Assembly (NCBI RefSeq): GCF_900182545.1
Contig: NZ_FXTJ01000006.1
Location: forward strand, 1-64,000
Direction of reading: 5' to 3'
Length of the DNA stretch: 64,000 nt
From: Geodermatophilus aquaeductus
GTDB lineage: Bacteria > Actinomycetota > Actinomycetes > Mycobacteriales > Geodermatophilaceae
Shown here piece after piece: positions 29,731 through 40,105 of the stretch (position 1 is its first letter; each line of letters begins with the position of its first letter). The notes under the pieces are model-generated. The model saw only the letters and a program-made list of their open reading frames with translations, was not told the DNA's origin and did no database searches. The position numbers and the translations under genes were made by a program.

Positions 29731-29734
<4 letters not shown>
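28850..29734 (+). CDS. secreted protein with duplicated HVHP motifs in the copper operon
   Basis: A 294-residue exported protein of no named family that I recognise. Residues 1-30 look like a signal peptide or anchor ([24 protein letters not shown]). A His/Asp/Glu-rich stretch follows ([18 protein letters not shown]), then two similar beta-rich domains, at about residues 65-185 and 190-290. Each contains the same motif: [17 protein letters not shown] in the first, and [10 protein letters not shown] in the second, following an [14 protein letters not shown] strand. The paired HVHP motifs and acidic His region suggest periplasm-side copper binding. Start GTG 28850 follows GGGAGGA. Its stop overlaps the copA start (GTGA), so it is part of the copper operon. 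Confidence 0.75.
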
Positions 29735-31968
<2,234 letters not shown>

Positions 31969-32014
31969 GCACTTCCGCGGAGATGCACCGCGCACCTCCG
32001 CGGAGATGCACCGT
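31969..32014 (+). repeat. tandem 23-bp repeat between copA and the M56 peptidase gene
   Basis: Two adjacent 23-bp units starting GCAC and sharing TCCGCGGAGATGCACCG, with two mismatches. They fill the whole space between the convergent copA and peptidase stops. Each unit contains the palindrome CCGCGG. Confidence 0.75.
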
Positions 32015-32943
32015 CAGAGGGCCGGGGCCAGGAGCAGGACGGTCGGGACCAGCAGGAGCAGCCCGGCGGTGAGCAGGGCGGCGGCCCGGGCGGGCGCGGG
32101 CAGCGGCGCGGGCGGGTCGAGCAGCCGGAGGACCCGGACGCCGACCGCGCTGCCGCCCACCGCCAGCGCGCCGTCGGGCACGCCACCGCTAGCTCCCCCG
32201 GCGGCGACGACGATCGCCTGCGCCAGCGTGCGCCGCGGGTCGGGCACGGCCAGCGAGGCCAGCGCGCGGTCGTCGGCGCGCATCTCCACCAGCTCGCGCA
32301 CCGCGGCGTGCGCCCGGCCGGCCGCGGGCAGCACCGGCAGCGCCGCCTCCCACGCCACGAACGGCAGCAGGTAGAGGTGGTGGTGCTCGGCCAGGTGCGC
32401 CCGCTCGTGCGCCACGACGGCGGCCAGCTGCCCGTCGTCGAGCTCGGCGACCATGCCCGAGGACAGCACCAGCAGCGGGCGCGCGCCGGGGATGCAGAAC
32501 GCCACCGGCGCGGGGTGCTCGAGCAGGCGGGCGTCCGGAGCGGCGGCCGAGGGCTGGACGACGAGCTCGAGCAGCTCCCGGTGCCGGCGGCGGGTGCGGG
32601 CGGTGCGCACCCACGACAGCGCCAGCACGCCGAGCAGCTCGGCGGCGAGGACGGCGGCCAGCGTCAGCGTGACCCAGTGGTCGCCGCGGACGGGATCGCG
32701 GGCCGGGTGCCCGGTGAGCACCGCCCAGCCGGCCTCGGGCAGCGAGTGGCCCCACGGCGCCAGCCCGTGCACCAGCAGCGCGCCGATGATCGACAGACCG
32801 CCGGCCAGCCCGATGGCCTGCCAGCAGACCAGCGCGACGAGCGGGTCGCGCCGCGGCCAGCGGGCACGGCCGAGCAGCGCCGGCACCGGCCAGGCGAGCA
32901 GCGCCGCGAGGACCGCGAGCGCCGCGGCGGTCGCGGGCAGCAC
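32014..32943 (-). CDS. M56-family (BlaR1/MecR1-like) membrane metallopeptidase
   Basis: A 309-residue membrane protease. It has about four transmembrane helices (near residues 1-18, 38-62, 88-110 and 285-305) and the zinc motif HERAH in VVAHERAHLAEHHH, with the further ligand region ELVEMRADDRAL. M56 peptidases next to BlaI repressors cleave their partner after a signal. There is no C-terminal beta-lactam-sensing domain, so the signal is not a beta-lactam. GTG 32943 overlaps the end of blaI by a few bases at 32945-32947, so the two are translated together. It probably inactivates the adjacent BlaI repressor. Confidence 0.87.
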   Translation of the reverse strand: MLPATAAALAVLAALLAWPVPALLGRARWPRRDPLVALVCWQAIGLAGGLSIIGALLVHGLAPWGHSLPEAGWAVLTGHPARDPVRGDHWVTLTLAAVLAAELLGVLALSWVRTARTRRRHRELLELVVQPSAAAPDARLLEHPAPVAFCIPGARPLLVLSSGMVAELDDGQLAAVVAHERAHLAEHHHLYLLPFVAWEAALPVLPAAGRAHAAVRELVEMRADDRALASLAVPDPRRTLAQAIVVAAGGASGGVPDGALAVGGSAVGVRVLRLLDPPAPLPAPARAAALLTAGLLLLVPTVLLLAPAL

Positions 32944-32944
32944 G

Positions 32945-33310
32945 TCAGCGGGCGCGGGCGTCCGGCGCGCTCCCCTCCAGCAGCTGCCGCAGGAGGCGGG
33001 CCTCCTCCGGGTCGACGCCGCCGACGAACCGGGCGAGCACCGCCTGCCGGTCGCCGGCCTGGCCGAGGACCTCGTGCATGAGCTCGGCGGCGTGCTCGGC
33101 GCGGCTGGCGCGCGGGCGGAACCGGCGCGGGCGGGCGTCGTCGTGCTCGACGAAGCCCTTGCCCTCCAGCCGGGACAGCACGGTGTGCACGGTGGTCAGC
33201 GCGAGGTCGCGGTCGGCCAGGGCGTCGCGCAGCTCGGTGGCGGCCACCGGCCCGTCGGCTCCCCACAGCACGTCCATGACGGTGCGCTCCAGGTCTCCCA
33301 GCGACGCCAC
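32945..33310 (-). CDS. BlaI/MecI-family transcriptional repressor
   Basis: A 121-residue winged-helix repressor. The family pattern is clear: LGDLERTVMDVLWGADGPVAATELRDAL, then LTTVHTVLSRLEGKGFVEH and a C-terminal dimer helix with FVGGVDPEEARLLRQLL. Partner peptidases cut such repressors in that C-terminal helix. GTG or ATG start at 33310 with AGGAGG upstream. A perfect inverted repeat (GTTCTAC/GTAGAAC) lies 19 bases upstream of its start, and two more sites sit before cydA, so it likely controls itself and the cytochrome bd operon. In M. tuberculosis a BlaI homologue controls genes of ATP synthesis and detoxification, a useful parallel. Confidence 0.87.
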   Translation of the reverse strand: MASLGDLERTVMDVLWGADGPVAATELRDALADRDLALTTVHTVLSRLEGKGFVEHDDARPRRFRPRASRAEHAAELMHEVLGQAGDRQAVLARFVGGVDPEEARLLRQLLEGSAPDARAR

Positions 33311-33328
33311 GGTTCCTCCTGCCGATCG

Positions 33329-33347
33329 GTTCTACCCAGCGTAGAAC
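33329..33347 (+). promoter_or_regulatory. BlaI-type operator 1 (upstream of blaI)
   Basis: GTTCTAC and GTAGAAC form a perfect 7-bp inverted repeat around 5 bases. It lies 19 bases before the blaI start, within its promoter region. The TAC-N5-GTA core matches the style of BlaI/MecI operators. Confidence 0.72.
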
Positions 33348-33396
33348 GACCACCGCCGGGAGCGCACGGACCCTGTCGCACACGTCACCCCGACCC

Positions 33397-33415
33397 GTTC
33401 TACGAGACGTAGAGG
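33397..33415 (+). promoter_or_regulatory. BlaI-type operator 2 (upstream of cydA)
   Basis: GTTCTAC and GTAGAGG around GAGAC. Same spacing as site 1, two mismatches in the outer part of the right arm. Its centre is 23 bases from that of site 3, about two helical turns. Confidence 0.68.
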
Positions 33416-33419
33416 AGTC

Positions 33420-33438
33420 GTTCTACGAGGCGTAGAAA
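33420..33438 (+). promoter_or_regulatory. BlaI-type operator 3 (upstream of cydA)
   Basis: GTTCTAC and GTAGAAA around GAGGC; only the outermost base of the right arm departs from the perfect palindrome. It lies 43 bases before the cydA start, so a bound dimer would sit over or just after the promoter. Confidence 0.7.
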
Positions 33439-33481
33439 GGAGTCGTCGGCCGGTCGCGCCGGCAGGTGAGGAGCAGGTGCC

Positions 33482-35038
33482 GTGGACGTCCTGGACATCG
33501 CCCGCTGGCAGTTCGGCATCACGACCGTCTACCACTTCCTGATGGTCCCGCTGACCATCGGCCTGGGGATCCTGGTCGCCGTGATGCACACCCAGTGGGT
33601 GCGCACCGGCAAGCCCGAGTACCTGCGGATGACCCGCTTCTGGGGCCGGGTCTACCTGGTCAACTTCGTGCTCGGCGTGGCCACCGGCCTGGTACAGGAG
33701 TTCCAGTTCGGCCTGGCGTGGAGCGAGTACTCGCGCTTCGTCGGCGACGTCTTCGGCTCGCTGCTGGCGATGGAGGCGCTGCTCGCCTTCTTCCTGGAGT
33801 CGACCTTCCTCGGCCTGTGGATCTTCGGCTGGGGCCGGATCCCGAAGAAGCTGCACCTGGCCGCGCTGTGGGCCGCGGTCATCGGCTCGATCGTCAGCGC
33901 GTACTTCATCATCGCGGCCAACTCCTGGATGCAGCACCCGGTCGGCGTCACCGTCGGCGACGACGGCCGCCCGCAGCAGGTCGACTTCCTCGCCGTCCTG
34001 ACCAACAACACGGCCCTGGCCGCCTTCAGCCACGCGATCGTCGCGGCGCTCATGGTCGCCGGCGCCCTGCTGGTCGGCATCGGCCTCTACCAGCTCCGGA
34101 AGCGGAAGCTGGCCGGGCGGCCGGACACCGACGTCGACCACACGGTGTGGCGCCGCTCGGTCCGGCTCGGCGGGTTCGTCTCGCTGGCCGCGTTCGTGCT
34201 CGTCGCCGTCACCGGGGACTGGCAGGGCAAGCTCATGTACCAGCAGCAGCCGCTGAAGATGAGCTCGGCCGAGGCGCTCTGCGAGACCGAGGCGCCGGCG
34301 CCGTTCTCCATCTTCGCCTGGGGCAAGCTCGGCTCCAACGAGTGCGACGAGGTGCACAGCTACACCGTCCCGGGCCTGCTCTCCTTCCTCGCCCACAGCG
34401 ACTTCTCGACCGCCGTCCCCGGCGTCAACGAGCTGCAGGAGGAGTACTCCGAGGTCTACGGCGCCACCTACCCCGACGACCCGTCCTTCGGCGACCGCGC
34501 CGGCCAGCCGATCGACTACACGCCGGTGCTGGCGGTGACCTACTGGAGCTTCCGGCTCATGATCGGCATGGGCGCGGTCTCGGCCGGGGTCGCGGCCTAC
34601 GCGCTCTGGTCGACCCGGCGGGGCCGGGTGCCGACGTCGCGGATCGGCGTCTACGGGTCGCTGCTCGCCGTCGGCGCGCCGTTCGTGGCCAACGCGACCG
34701 GGTGGGTGTTCACCGAGATGGGCCGCCAGCCCTTCGTCGTCTACCCCAACCCCGACGTCCCGGTCGGCGAGCAGGTGTACTTCTTCACCGCCCAGGCCGT
34801 CTCCCCCGGCGTCACCGCCGCCGAGGTGTGGACCTCGCTGATCAGCCTCGGCCTGCTCTACGGCGCGCTGGCGGTGGTGGAGCTGTTCCTGCTCGTCCGG
34901 CTGGTCCGCCGCGGCGTCACCACCGGCGACACCTCGCCGACCCCGCCGGCGGTGGGCGGCTCGCGCCGGGACGACGACGAGGACCCGCGTCCCGGCGACG
35001 ACCGGGCCGACGACGACGTCCTCTCCTTCGCGTACTAG
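33482..35038 (+). CDS. cydA: cytochrome bd ubiquinol/menaquinol oxidase subunit I
   Basis: A 518-residue membrane subunit that oxidises quinol and carries hemes b558, b595 and d. The N-terminal heme-ligand His lies in TTVYHFLMVPLTIGLG (His18), and early helices with the conserved MEALLAFFLESTFLGLW and the Q-loop region (GDWQGKLMYQQQPLKM) are present. The GREPxx-type later helix reads NATGWVFTEMGRQPF. The Q loop looks short, as in actinobacteria. GTG 33482 is preceded by GAGGAGCAGG. cydB follows after 12 bases and cydDC after that, a full operon for a high-affinity oxidase used under low oxygen or stress. Confidence 0.95.
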   Translation: MDVLDIARWQFGITTVYHFLMVPLTIGLGILVAVMHTQWVRTGKPEYLRMTRFWGRVYLVNFVLGVATGLVQEFQFGLAWSEYSRFVGDVFGSLLAMEALLAFFLESTFLGLWIFGWGRIPKKLHLAALWAAVIGSIVSAYFIIAANSWMQHPVGVTVGDDGRPQQVDFLAVLTNNTALAAFSHAIVAALMVAGALLVGIGLYQLRKRKLAGRPDTDVDHTVWRRSVRLGGFVSLAAFVLVAVTGDWQGKLMYQQQPLKMSSAEALCETEAPAPFSIFAWGKLGSNECDEVHSYTVPGLLSFLAHSDFSTAVPGVNELQEEYSEVYGATYPDDPSFGDRAGQPIDYTPVLAVTYWSFRLMIGMGAVSAGVAAYALWSTRRGRVPTSRIGVYGSLLAVGAPFVANATGWVFTEMGRQPFVVYPNPDVPVGEQVYFFTAQAVSPGVTAAEVWTSLISLGLLYGALAVVELFLLVRLVRRGVTTGDTSPTPPAVGGSRRDDDEDPRPGDDRADDDVLSFAY

Positions 35039-35050
35039 GAGCTCATCCCC

Positions 35051-36061
35051 ATGGACCTGCAGACCCTGTGGTTCGCCGCCGTCGCGGTGCTGTGGACCGG
35101 CTTCCTGCTGCTGGAGGGCTTCGACTTCGGCGTCGCGGCGCTGCTGCCGGTGCTCGGCCGGCAGCGGGCCGACCGGCACCTCATGCTCCGCACCATCGGC
35201 CCGGTGTGGGACGGCAACGAGGTCTGGCTGATCACCGCCGCCGGCGCGGTGTTCGCCGCCTTCCCCGGCTGGTACGCCACCTGGCTTCCGGCGCTGTACC
35301 TGCCCTTCGTGCTGGTGCTGCTCGGCCTGATCGTGCGGGCGGTCGCCTTCGAGTGGCGGCACAGCTCGCACGACCCGCGCTGGGACGCCACCTGGACCCG
35401 CGTCATCACCGGCGGCTCGCTGGTGGCGGCGGCCGGCGTCGGCGCGGCGCTGGGCGCGACCACGCTCGGCCTGCCGATCGACGGCGACGGCACCCGGGTC
35501 GGGGGCGCGTTCGCCGGCCTGGGCTGGGCCTCGGTGCTCGGCGCGGCCGCGGTGCTCGGCTTCTCGCTGGTGCACGGCGCGCTGTTCCTGGCCCTGAAGA
35601 CCGACGGCCCGCTGCGGCTGCGGGCGCGGGCGTTCGCGCTGCGCTGGTCGCCGGTGGCCGCGCTGCCGCTGCTGGCGTGGGCCGGCCTGGTGCAGCTGCG
35701 CTCGGGCACGGCGGTCACCGCGGTGCTGTGGCTGGTGGCCGCGCTCGCCGTCGTCGTCACCTGGACCCGGGTGCGGCTGGACCGCGAGGGCCAGGCCTTC
35801 GCCGGCTGGGCCACCGTGCTGCTCGCCTCGGCGGCCACGCTGTTCGGCTCGGCGTTCCCGGTGGTCGTCCCCTCGACGATCGACCCGGCCTTCGACGTCA
35901 CGATCGCGCAGGCCTCGGTCAGCGACTACACGCTCACCGTCATGACCTGGGTGGCCGCCGTCGGCCTGCCGGTCGTGCTCGCCTACCAGGCCTGGACCTA
36001 CTGGGTGTTCCGCCGCCGGCTCACCGCCGAGCCCGAGCACGAGACCCGAGTGGCGGCGTGA
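35051..36061 (+). CDS. cydB: cytochrome bd oxidase subunit II
   Basis: A 336-residue partner subunit with eight or nine membrane helices. Family features include the N-terminal LQTLWFAAVAVLWTGFLLLEGFDFGVAALLP, the GPVWDGNEVWLI motif, and FPGWYATW. It stabilises the heme d site. The ATG 35051 has AGGAG upstream. The stop TGA overlaps the GTG start of cydDC (GTGA), indicating coupled translation. Confidence 0.95.
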   Translation: MDLQTLWFAAVAVLWTGFLLLEGFDFGVAALLPVLGRQRADRHLMLRTIGPVWDGNEVWLITAAGAVFAAFPGWYATWLPALYLPFVLVLLGLIVRAVAFEWRHSSHDPRWDATWTRVITGGSLVAAAGVGAALGATTLGLPIDGDGTRVGGAFAGLGWASVLGAAAVLGFSLVHGALFLALKTDGPLRLRARAFALRWSPVAALPLLAWAGLVQLRSGTAVTAVLWLVAALAVVVTWTRVRLDREGQAFAGWATVLLASAATLFGSAFPVVVPSTIDPAFDVTIAQASVSDYTLTVMTWVAAVGLPVVLAYQAWTYWVFRRRLTAEPEHETRVAA

Positions 36062-39000
36062 CGACAGACATGGCCATTTCTGCCGCCCCCGGCCGGGGGC
36101 CGCTGGCGCCGCTGGCCGGGGTGCCGGGCGTGCCCGGGGCGCTGGCCCGGGCCGCGGCCGCGGCGCTGGGGTCGACGGCGGGGCTGGTGCTGCTCGCCGC
36201 CGGCCTCGCGCACGCCGTCGCGCGGGCGGCGGGCACGGCCGACGGCGAGGTGCTGGCCCCGCTCGCGCTCGCCGCCGCCGGTGCCGGGCTCCGCGCACTC
36301 GCCGGCACCCTCGGCGAGCGGGCCGCCGCCCGCGACGCCCGTCGTGCCGAGGACGGGCTGCGCCGCGCCCTGCTCGGCCGGCTCGCCGCCTCCCCCGCCG
36401 CCGTCGCCGCGGCGGGCGGCCCGGCACCGGCCGCGGTGCTGGCCACCACCCGCCTGGCCGACCTCGCGCCCGCGCTGGCCACCTACCTGCCGGCGCTGGC
36501 GCAGACGCTCGTCGTCCCGCCGGTGCTGCTCGTGGTGCTGGCCGCCACCGACCTGCTGTCGACCGGCCTCGTGGCGGTCACACTGCCGCTGGTGCCGCTC
36601 TTCCTGGCGCTGGTCGGCCTCGCCACCCGCGACGGCACCACCGGCGCCGCCCGCGCGCTGGACCGGCTGGCCGCGCACGTCGCCGAGCTGGTCCGCGGCC
36701 TGCCCGTGCTGGTCGGCCTCGGCCGCGCCGCCGACCAGGTCGCCGCGCTCGCCGAGCTCGGCGAGGCCACCCGCCGCCGCACGCTGGCCACCCTGCGGCT
36801 GGCGTTCCTCTCCGCGCTGGTGCTCGAGCTGATCGCCACGCTGTCCGTGGCGCTGGTCGCGGTCACCGTCGGCCTGCGGCTGGTCCACGGCGAGCTCGAC
36901 CTCGCCGTCGGGCTCACCGCGCTGCTGCTCGCGCCCGAGGCCTTCGCCCCGCTGCGCGCGCTGGGCACCGCCCACCACGCCGGCGAGGCCGCCACCCTCG
37001 CCGCCGCCGAGGCACGCGCCGTGCTCGCCGCGCCGGTGCCCGTCCCCGCCCCGGCCGGGGACGACGACGACCCGCGCGGTGCCGACGTCGCCGTCCGCGG
37101 CCTCACCGTGCGCCACCCCGGCCGCACGCTGCCCGCGCTGCCCCCGACCGACCTGGCGCTGCGCCCCGGCGAGTTCGTCGCGCTGCGCGGTGCCAGCGGC
37201 TCGGGCAAGTCGACGCTGCTGGCGGCCTTGACCGGCGCGCTCGGCCCGGCCGCCGAGGTCGACGGCACCGTCACCGGCGTGCCCGCCGGCGCGGTCGCGC
37301 TCGTGCCGCAGCACCCGCGGACGACGGCGCCCACGGTGGCCGACGAGCTGCGCCGGCACGCCGCGGCCTCGCGCGGGGTGGACGCCGTCGTGGCCGAGGC
37401 GTTCGTCGTCGAGGCGCTGCAGCGGGTCGGCGCCGAGGAGCTGGCCGGGCGCGACTGCACCACGCTGTCCCCCGGCGAGCTGCAGCGCGTTGCGGTGGCG
37501 CGGGCGCTGGTGCGCGTGCGCCGCGGCGCCCGGCTGCTGCTGCTCGACGAGCCGACCGCCCACCTCGACGGCGTCTCGGCCGCCCGGGTCGCCGCCGTGC
37601 TGGCCTCGCTGCGCGGCACGGTCACGGTCCTGCTGGTCACCCACGACCCGGCCCTGGCGGCGCTCGCCGACCGCACGGTCGACCTGACCGCACCCGCCCT
37701 TCCCGCACCGACTCCTGCGATCTCGTGGCCATCGGCGGCCGATCGCCCCGAGATCGCAGGTCTCGACGTCCCGGCCGCGCCTCCGGCGACCACCCCCACC
37801 GCGACGGCGGTCGGGCTCGGCTGGCCGCGCCGCGCCCTGGTCCGCCCGGTCGCGGCCGGCACCGCGTCGGCCGGCGCGGGCGTCGCGCTCACCGCGGTCA
37901 GCGGCTGGCTGATCGTCCGGGCCGCCGAGATGCCGCCGATCCTCACGCTGATGGTCGCCATCGTCGGCGTGCGCGCCTTCGGCCTCGGCCGGGCGGCGCT
38001 GCGCTGGGTCGAGCGGCTCGCCGCGCACGACGCCGCCCTGCGCACGGCCGCCGACCTGCGGGTGCGCGTCTGGCGGGCGCTGGCCGCGCAGGGCGTGGCC
38101 GCCGACCGGACGCCGGGCGGCGCGCTGGCCCGCGTGGTGGGCGACGTCGGCCTGGTGCAGGACCTCTCGGTGCGCGTGGTGCCGCCCGCCGCGGTCGCGG
38201 CCACGGTCCCGGCGCTGACCCTCGCCGCGCTGGCGCTGCTCTCCCCCGCCGCCGCCGGTGCCGCCGCAGCCGTCCTCGCGGTCACCGTGGCGCTCGTGCT
38301 GCTCGCGCACCGCCGGGTCGACGCCGGCGCCGCGCGCGCCGAGGGGTCGCTGCGGGTGTCCGCGCTGCGCGACGTCACCACGGCCCTCGACGGCGCCGCC
38401 GACCTGCGCGCCCACGGCCTGGCCGCGGCCACCGCCACGGACCTCGCCGACGTCGCCGACCGCCGCTCCGCCGTCGCCACCACCGGTGCACGGGCCGGCG
38501 CGCTCGGCACCGGCCTCGTCGTGCTCGGCACCGGCCTGGCCGCCGTGGCCGCCACCGCGGTCGGCGCCGCCACCGGCCTGGGCGGCCCGGAGGTCGCGGT
38601 GCTCGGCCTCGCGCCGCTCGCGCTGGCCGAGCCGCTGGGCGGCCTGGTCTCCGCGCTGCAGCGCCGCGGCGCCCTGGCCGACGCCCGCGCCCGCCTCGGC
38701 GCCGTCCTCACCGCCCCGGTGCCCGCCGACCCGGCCGACCCGCTCCCCGCCCCGGCGGCCGTCCGCGACCTCGCCGTCACCGACGTGACCGCCGGCTGGC
38801 CCGGCGGCCCCGACGTGCTGCGCGGCCTGGACGCGCAGGCGGGCGCCGACGGCGGCTGGCTGGTCGTGCGCGGCCCGTCCGGCGCCGGCAAGTCGACGTT
38901 CCTCGCCCTGCTGCTGGCCGCCCTCCGCCCGCGGGCCGGCCGCTACCTGCTCGGCGGCACCGACACCGCCCGGACCACCGGCGAGGCGGTCCGGTCGCGC

Positions 39001-39447
39001 ACCGCGTGGCTGCCGCAGGACGCGCACGTGTTCGCCTCCACCATCCGCGCGAACCTGGCGCTGGCCGCGCCGCGCGGCGAGCTGGCCGGGCCCGACGGCG
39101 AGGCGCGGATGACCTCGGCGCTCACCGCCGCCGGGCTCGGCCCGCTGCTGGCCGGGCTGCCCGAGGGCCTGGACACCCCCGTCGGCGCCGGCGGCACCGC
39201 GCTGTCCGGCGGTGAGCGGCGGCGGCTGGCCGCGGCCCGCGCGCTCCTGGCCGACCGCGACGTCGTCCTGCTCGACGAGCCGACCGCGCACCTCGACCCG
39301 CCGACCGCCGCCGCGCTGGTTCGCGACCTGCGCGCCGCGCTGGCCGGCCGGGTGGTCGTGTGCGTGACCCACGACGACGCCCTCGAGCAGCCCGGCGACA
39401 CCGTCGTCCGGCTCGGGACGCGGGCCGGGGCGCTGAGCACCACCTGA
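36058..39447 (+). CDS. cydDC: fused CydD-CydC ABC exporter required for cytochrome bd assembly
   Basis: A 1129-residue single-chain version of the heterodimeric ABC transporter that exports thiols (glutathione/cysteine type in E. coli) for cytochrome bd assembly. The CydD half has membrane helices, Walker A GASGSGKST near residue 378 and signature LSPGELQRVAVARAL. The CydC half starts near residue 580, with Walker A GPSGAGKST near residue 940 and signature LSGGERRRLAAARAL. Fused CydDC is known in actinomycetes. The GTG 36058 overlaps the cydB stop; an internal ATG at 36070 begins MAISAA within a palindromic repeat. The linker between the halves is encoded by a nested palindrome (37714-37760). 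It converges on the response regulator gene, 7 bases away. Confidence 0.92.
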   Translation: MTTDMAISAAPGRGPLAPLAGVPGVPGALARAAAAALGSTAGLVLLAAGLAHAVARAAGTADGEVLAPLALAAAGAGLRALAGTLGERAAARDARRAEDGLRRALLGRLAASPAAVAAAGGPAPAAVLATTRLADLAPALATYLPALAQTLVVPPVLLVVLAATDLLSTGLVAVTLPLVPLFLALVGLATRDGTTGAARALDRLAAHVAELVRGLPVLVGLGRAADQVAALAELGEATRRRTLATLRLAFLSALVLELIATLSVALVAVTVGLRLVHGELDLAVGLTALLLAPEAFAPLRALGTAHHAGEAATLAAAEARAVLAAPVPVPAPAGDDDDPRGADVAVRGLTVRHPGRTLPALPPTDLALRPGEFVALRGASGSGKSTLLAALTGALGPAAEVDGTVTGVPAGAVALVPQHPRTTAPTVADELRRHAAASRGVDAVVAEAFVVEALQRVGAEELAGRDCTTLSPGELQRVAVARALVRVRRGARLLLLDEPTAHLDGVSAARVAAVLASLRGTVTVLLVTHDPALAALADRTVDLTAPALPAPTPAISWPSAADRPEIAGLDVPAAPPATTPTATAVGLGWPRRALVRPVAAGTASAGAGVALTAVSGWLIVRAAEMPPILTLMVAIVGVRAFGLGRAALRWVERLAAHDAALRTAADLRVRVWRALAAQGVAADRTPGGALARVVGDVGLVQDLSVRVVPPAAVAATVPALTLAALALLSPAAAGAAAAVLAVTVALVLLAHRRVDAGAARAEGSLRVSALRDVTTALDGAADLRAHGLAAATATDLADVADRRSAVATTGARAGALGTGLVVLGTGLAAVAATAVGAATGLGGPEVAVLGLAPLALAEPLGGLVSALQRRGALADARARLGAVLTAPVPADPADPLPAPAAVRDLAVTDVTAGWPGGPDVLRGLDAQAGADGGWLVVRGPSGAGKSTFLALLLAALRPRAGRYLLGGTDTARTTGEAVRSRTAWLPQDAHVFASTIRANLALAAPRGELAGPDGEARMTSALTAAGLGPLLAGLPEGLDTPVGAGGTALSGGERRRLAAARALLADRDVVLLDEPTAHLDPPTAAALVRDLRAALAGRVVVCVTHDDALEQPGDTVVRLGTRAGALSTT
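36065..36087 (+). repeat. short AT-centred palindrome at the 5' end of cydDC
   Basis: CAGACATGGCCATTTCTG with one mismatch, followed by CCGCC. The ATG in its centre is codon 5 of cydDC, and the right half encodes Ala-Ile-Ser-Ala-Ala. The same codons in the same frame occur in eutC. Confidence 0.75.
37714..37760 (+). repeat. nested palindrome encoding the CydD-CydC linker
   Basis: Outer arms CCTGCGATCTCG and CGAGATCGCAGG are perfectly complementary (12 bp). An inner pair ATCGGC/GCCGAT lies at the centre. The 47 bp are read in frame as part of the proline-rich joint between the two ABC halves (residues about 553-568). Confidence 0.8.
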
Positions 39448-39454
39448 CGGAGCG

Positions 39455-40105
39455 CTACCTGACGAAGCCCGACCGGTAGGCCAGCACCACGGCCTGCGTG
39501 CGGTCGCGGACGCCGGTCTTGGCCAGCACCGACGCCACGTGGCTGCGCACCGTCTCGACCCCGAGCACCAGCGCGGCGGCGATCTCGGCGTTGCTGAGCC
39601 CGTCGGCCATCAGCCGCAGCACCTCGCCCTCCCGCGCGGTCAGCCGCGCCAGCTCCGGCACCCCCGCCGGGCCGGCCGACCGCACGTGCCGCCGGGCCAG
39701 CTCGCGCACCGCGTCGGGGAACAGCAGCGACTCCCCGCGGGCCACGGTCCGGATGCCGTGCAGCACCTCCTCCGGCGACGCGCGCTTGAGCAGGAAGCCG
39801 TCGGCGCCGGCGGCGAGGGCGTCGACGACGTGGTCGTCGTTGGCGAACGTGGTGAGGACCAGCACGCGCGCGGCGGAGCCGGCCCGCACCAGCGCCCGGG
39901 TCGCCGCGATGCCGTCGACGCCGGGCATCCGCACGTCCATGAGGACGACGTGCGGTGCGGTGCGCCCGACGAGGTCGAGCACCTCCGACCCGTCGCCGGC
40001 CTGCCCGACCACCTCGAGGTCCGGCTCCGTGCCGATGACCGCGGCCAGGCCGGAGCGGATGAGCGGCTCGTCGTCGACCAGCGCGACGCGCACGGTCCCG
40101 CTCAC
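39455..40105 (-). CDS. NarL/FixJ-family response regulator
   Basis: A 216-residue two-component regulator. The receiver domain has VALVDDEPLIRSGL (acidic pair), the phosphorylated Asp in VVLMDVRMPGVDG, Thr in VLVLTTFANDD and Lys in FLLKRASPE. The LuxR-type helix-turn-helix has LTAREGEVLRLMADGLSNAEIAAAL and VRSHVASVLAKTGVRDRTQAV. GTG 40105 overlaps the kinase stop (GTGA). It pairs with the kinase upstream. Targets are unknown; it converges on cydDC rather than sharing a promoter with it. Confidence 0.92.
   Translation of the reverse strand: MSGTVRVALVDDEPLIRSGLAAVIGTEPDLEVVGQAGDGSEVLDLVGRTAPHVVLMDVRMPGVDGIAATRALVRAGSAARVLVLTTFANDDHVVDALAAGADGFLLKRASPEEVLHGIRTVARGESLLFPDAVRELARRHVRSAGPAGVPELARLTAREGEVLRLMADGLSNAEIAAALVLGVETVRSHVASVLAKTGVRDRTQAVVLAYRSGFVR

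Noticed and set aside
33466-36057. Extension of the cydDC frame upstream through cydA and cydB
   Set aside because: Only the part after 36058 has ABC transporter sequence; the rest is out of frame with real cyd genes.
33332-36427. 1031-codon open frame opposite cydA and cydB
   Set aside because: No recognisable domain; it is the antisense shadow of highly biased codons.
35998-39372. 1124-codon antisense frame opposite cydDC
   Set aside because: Compositionally biased repeats of GG/QR/AG and no motifs; cydDC has all Walker and signature motifs.
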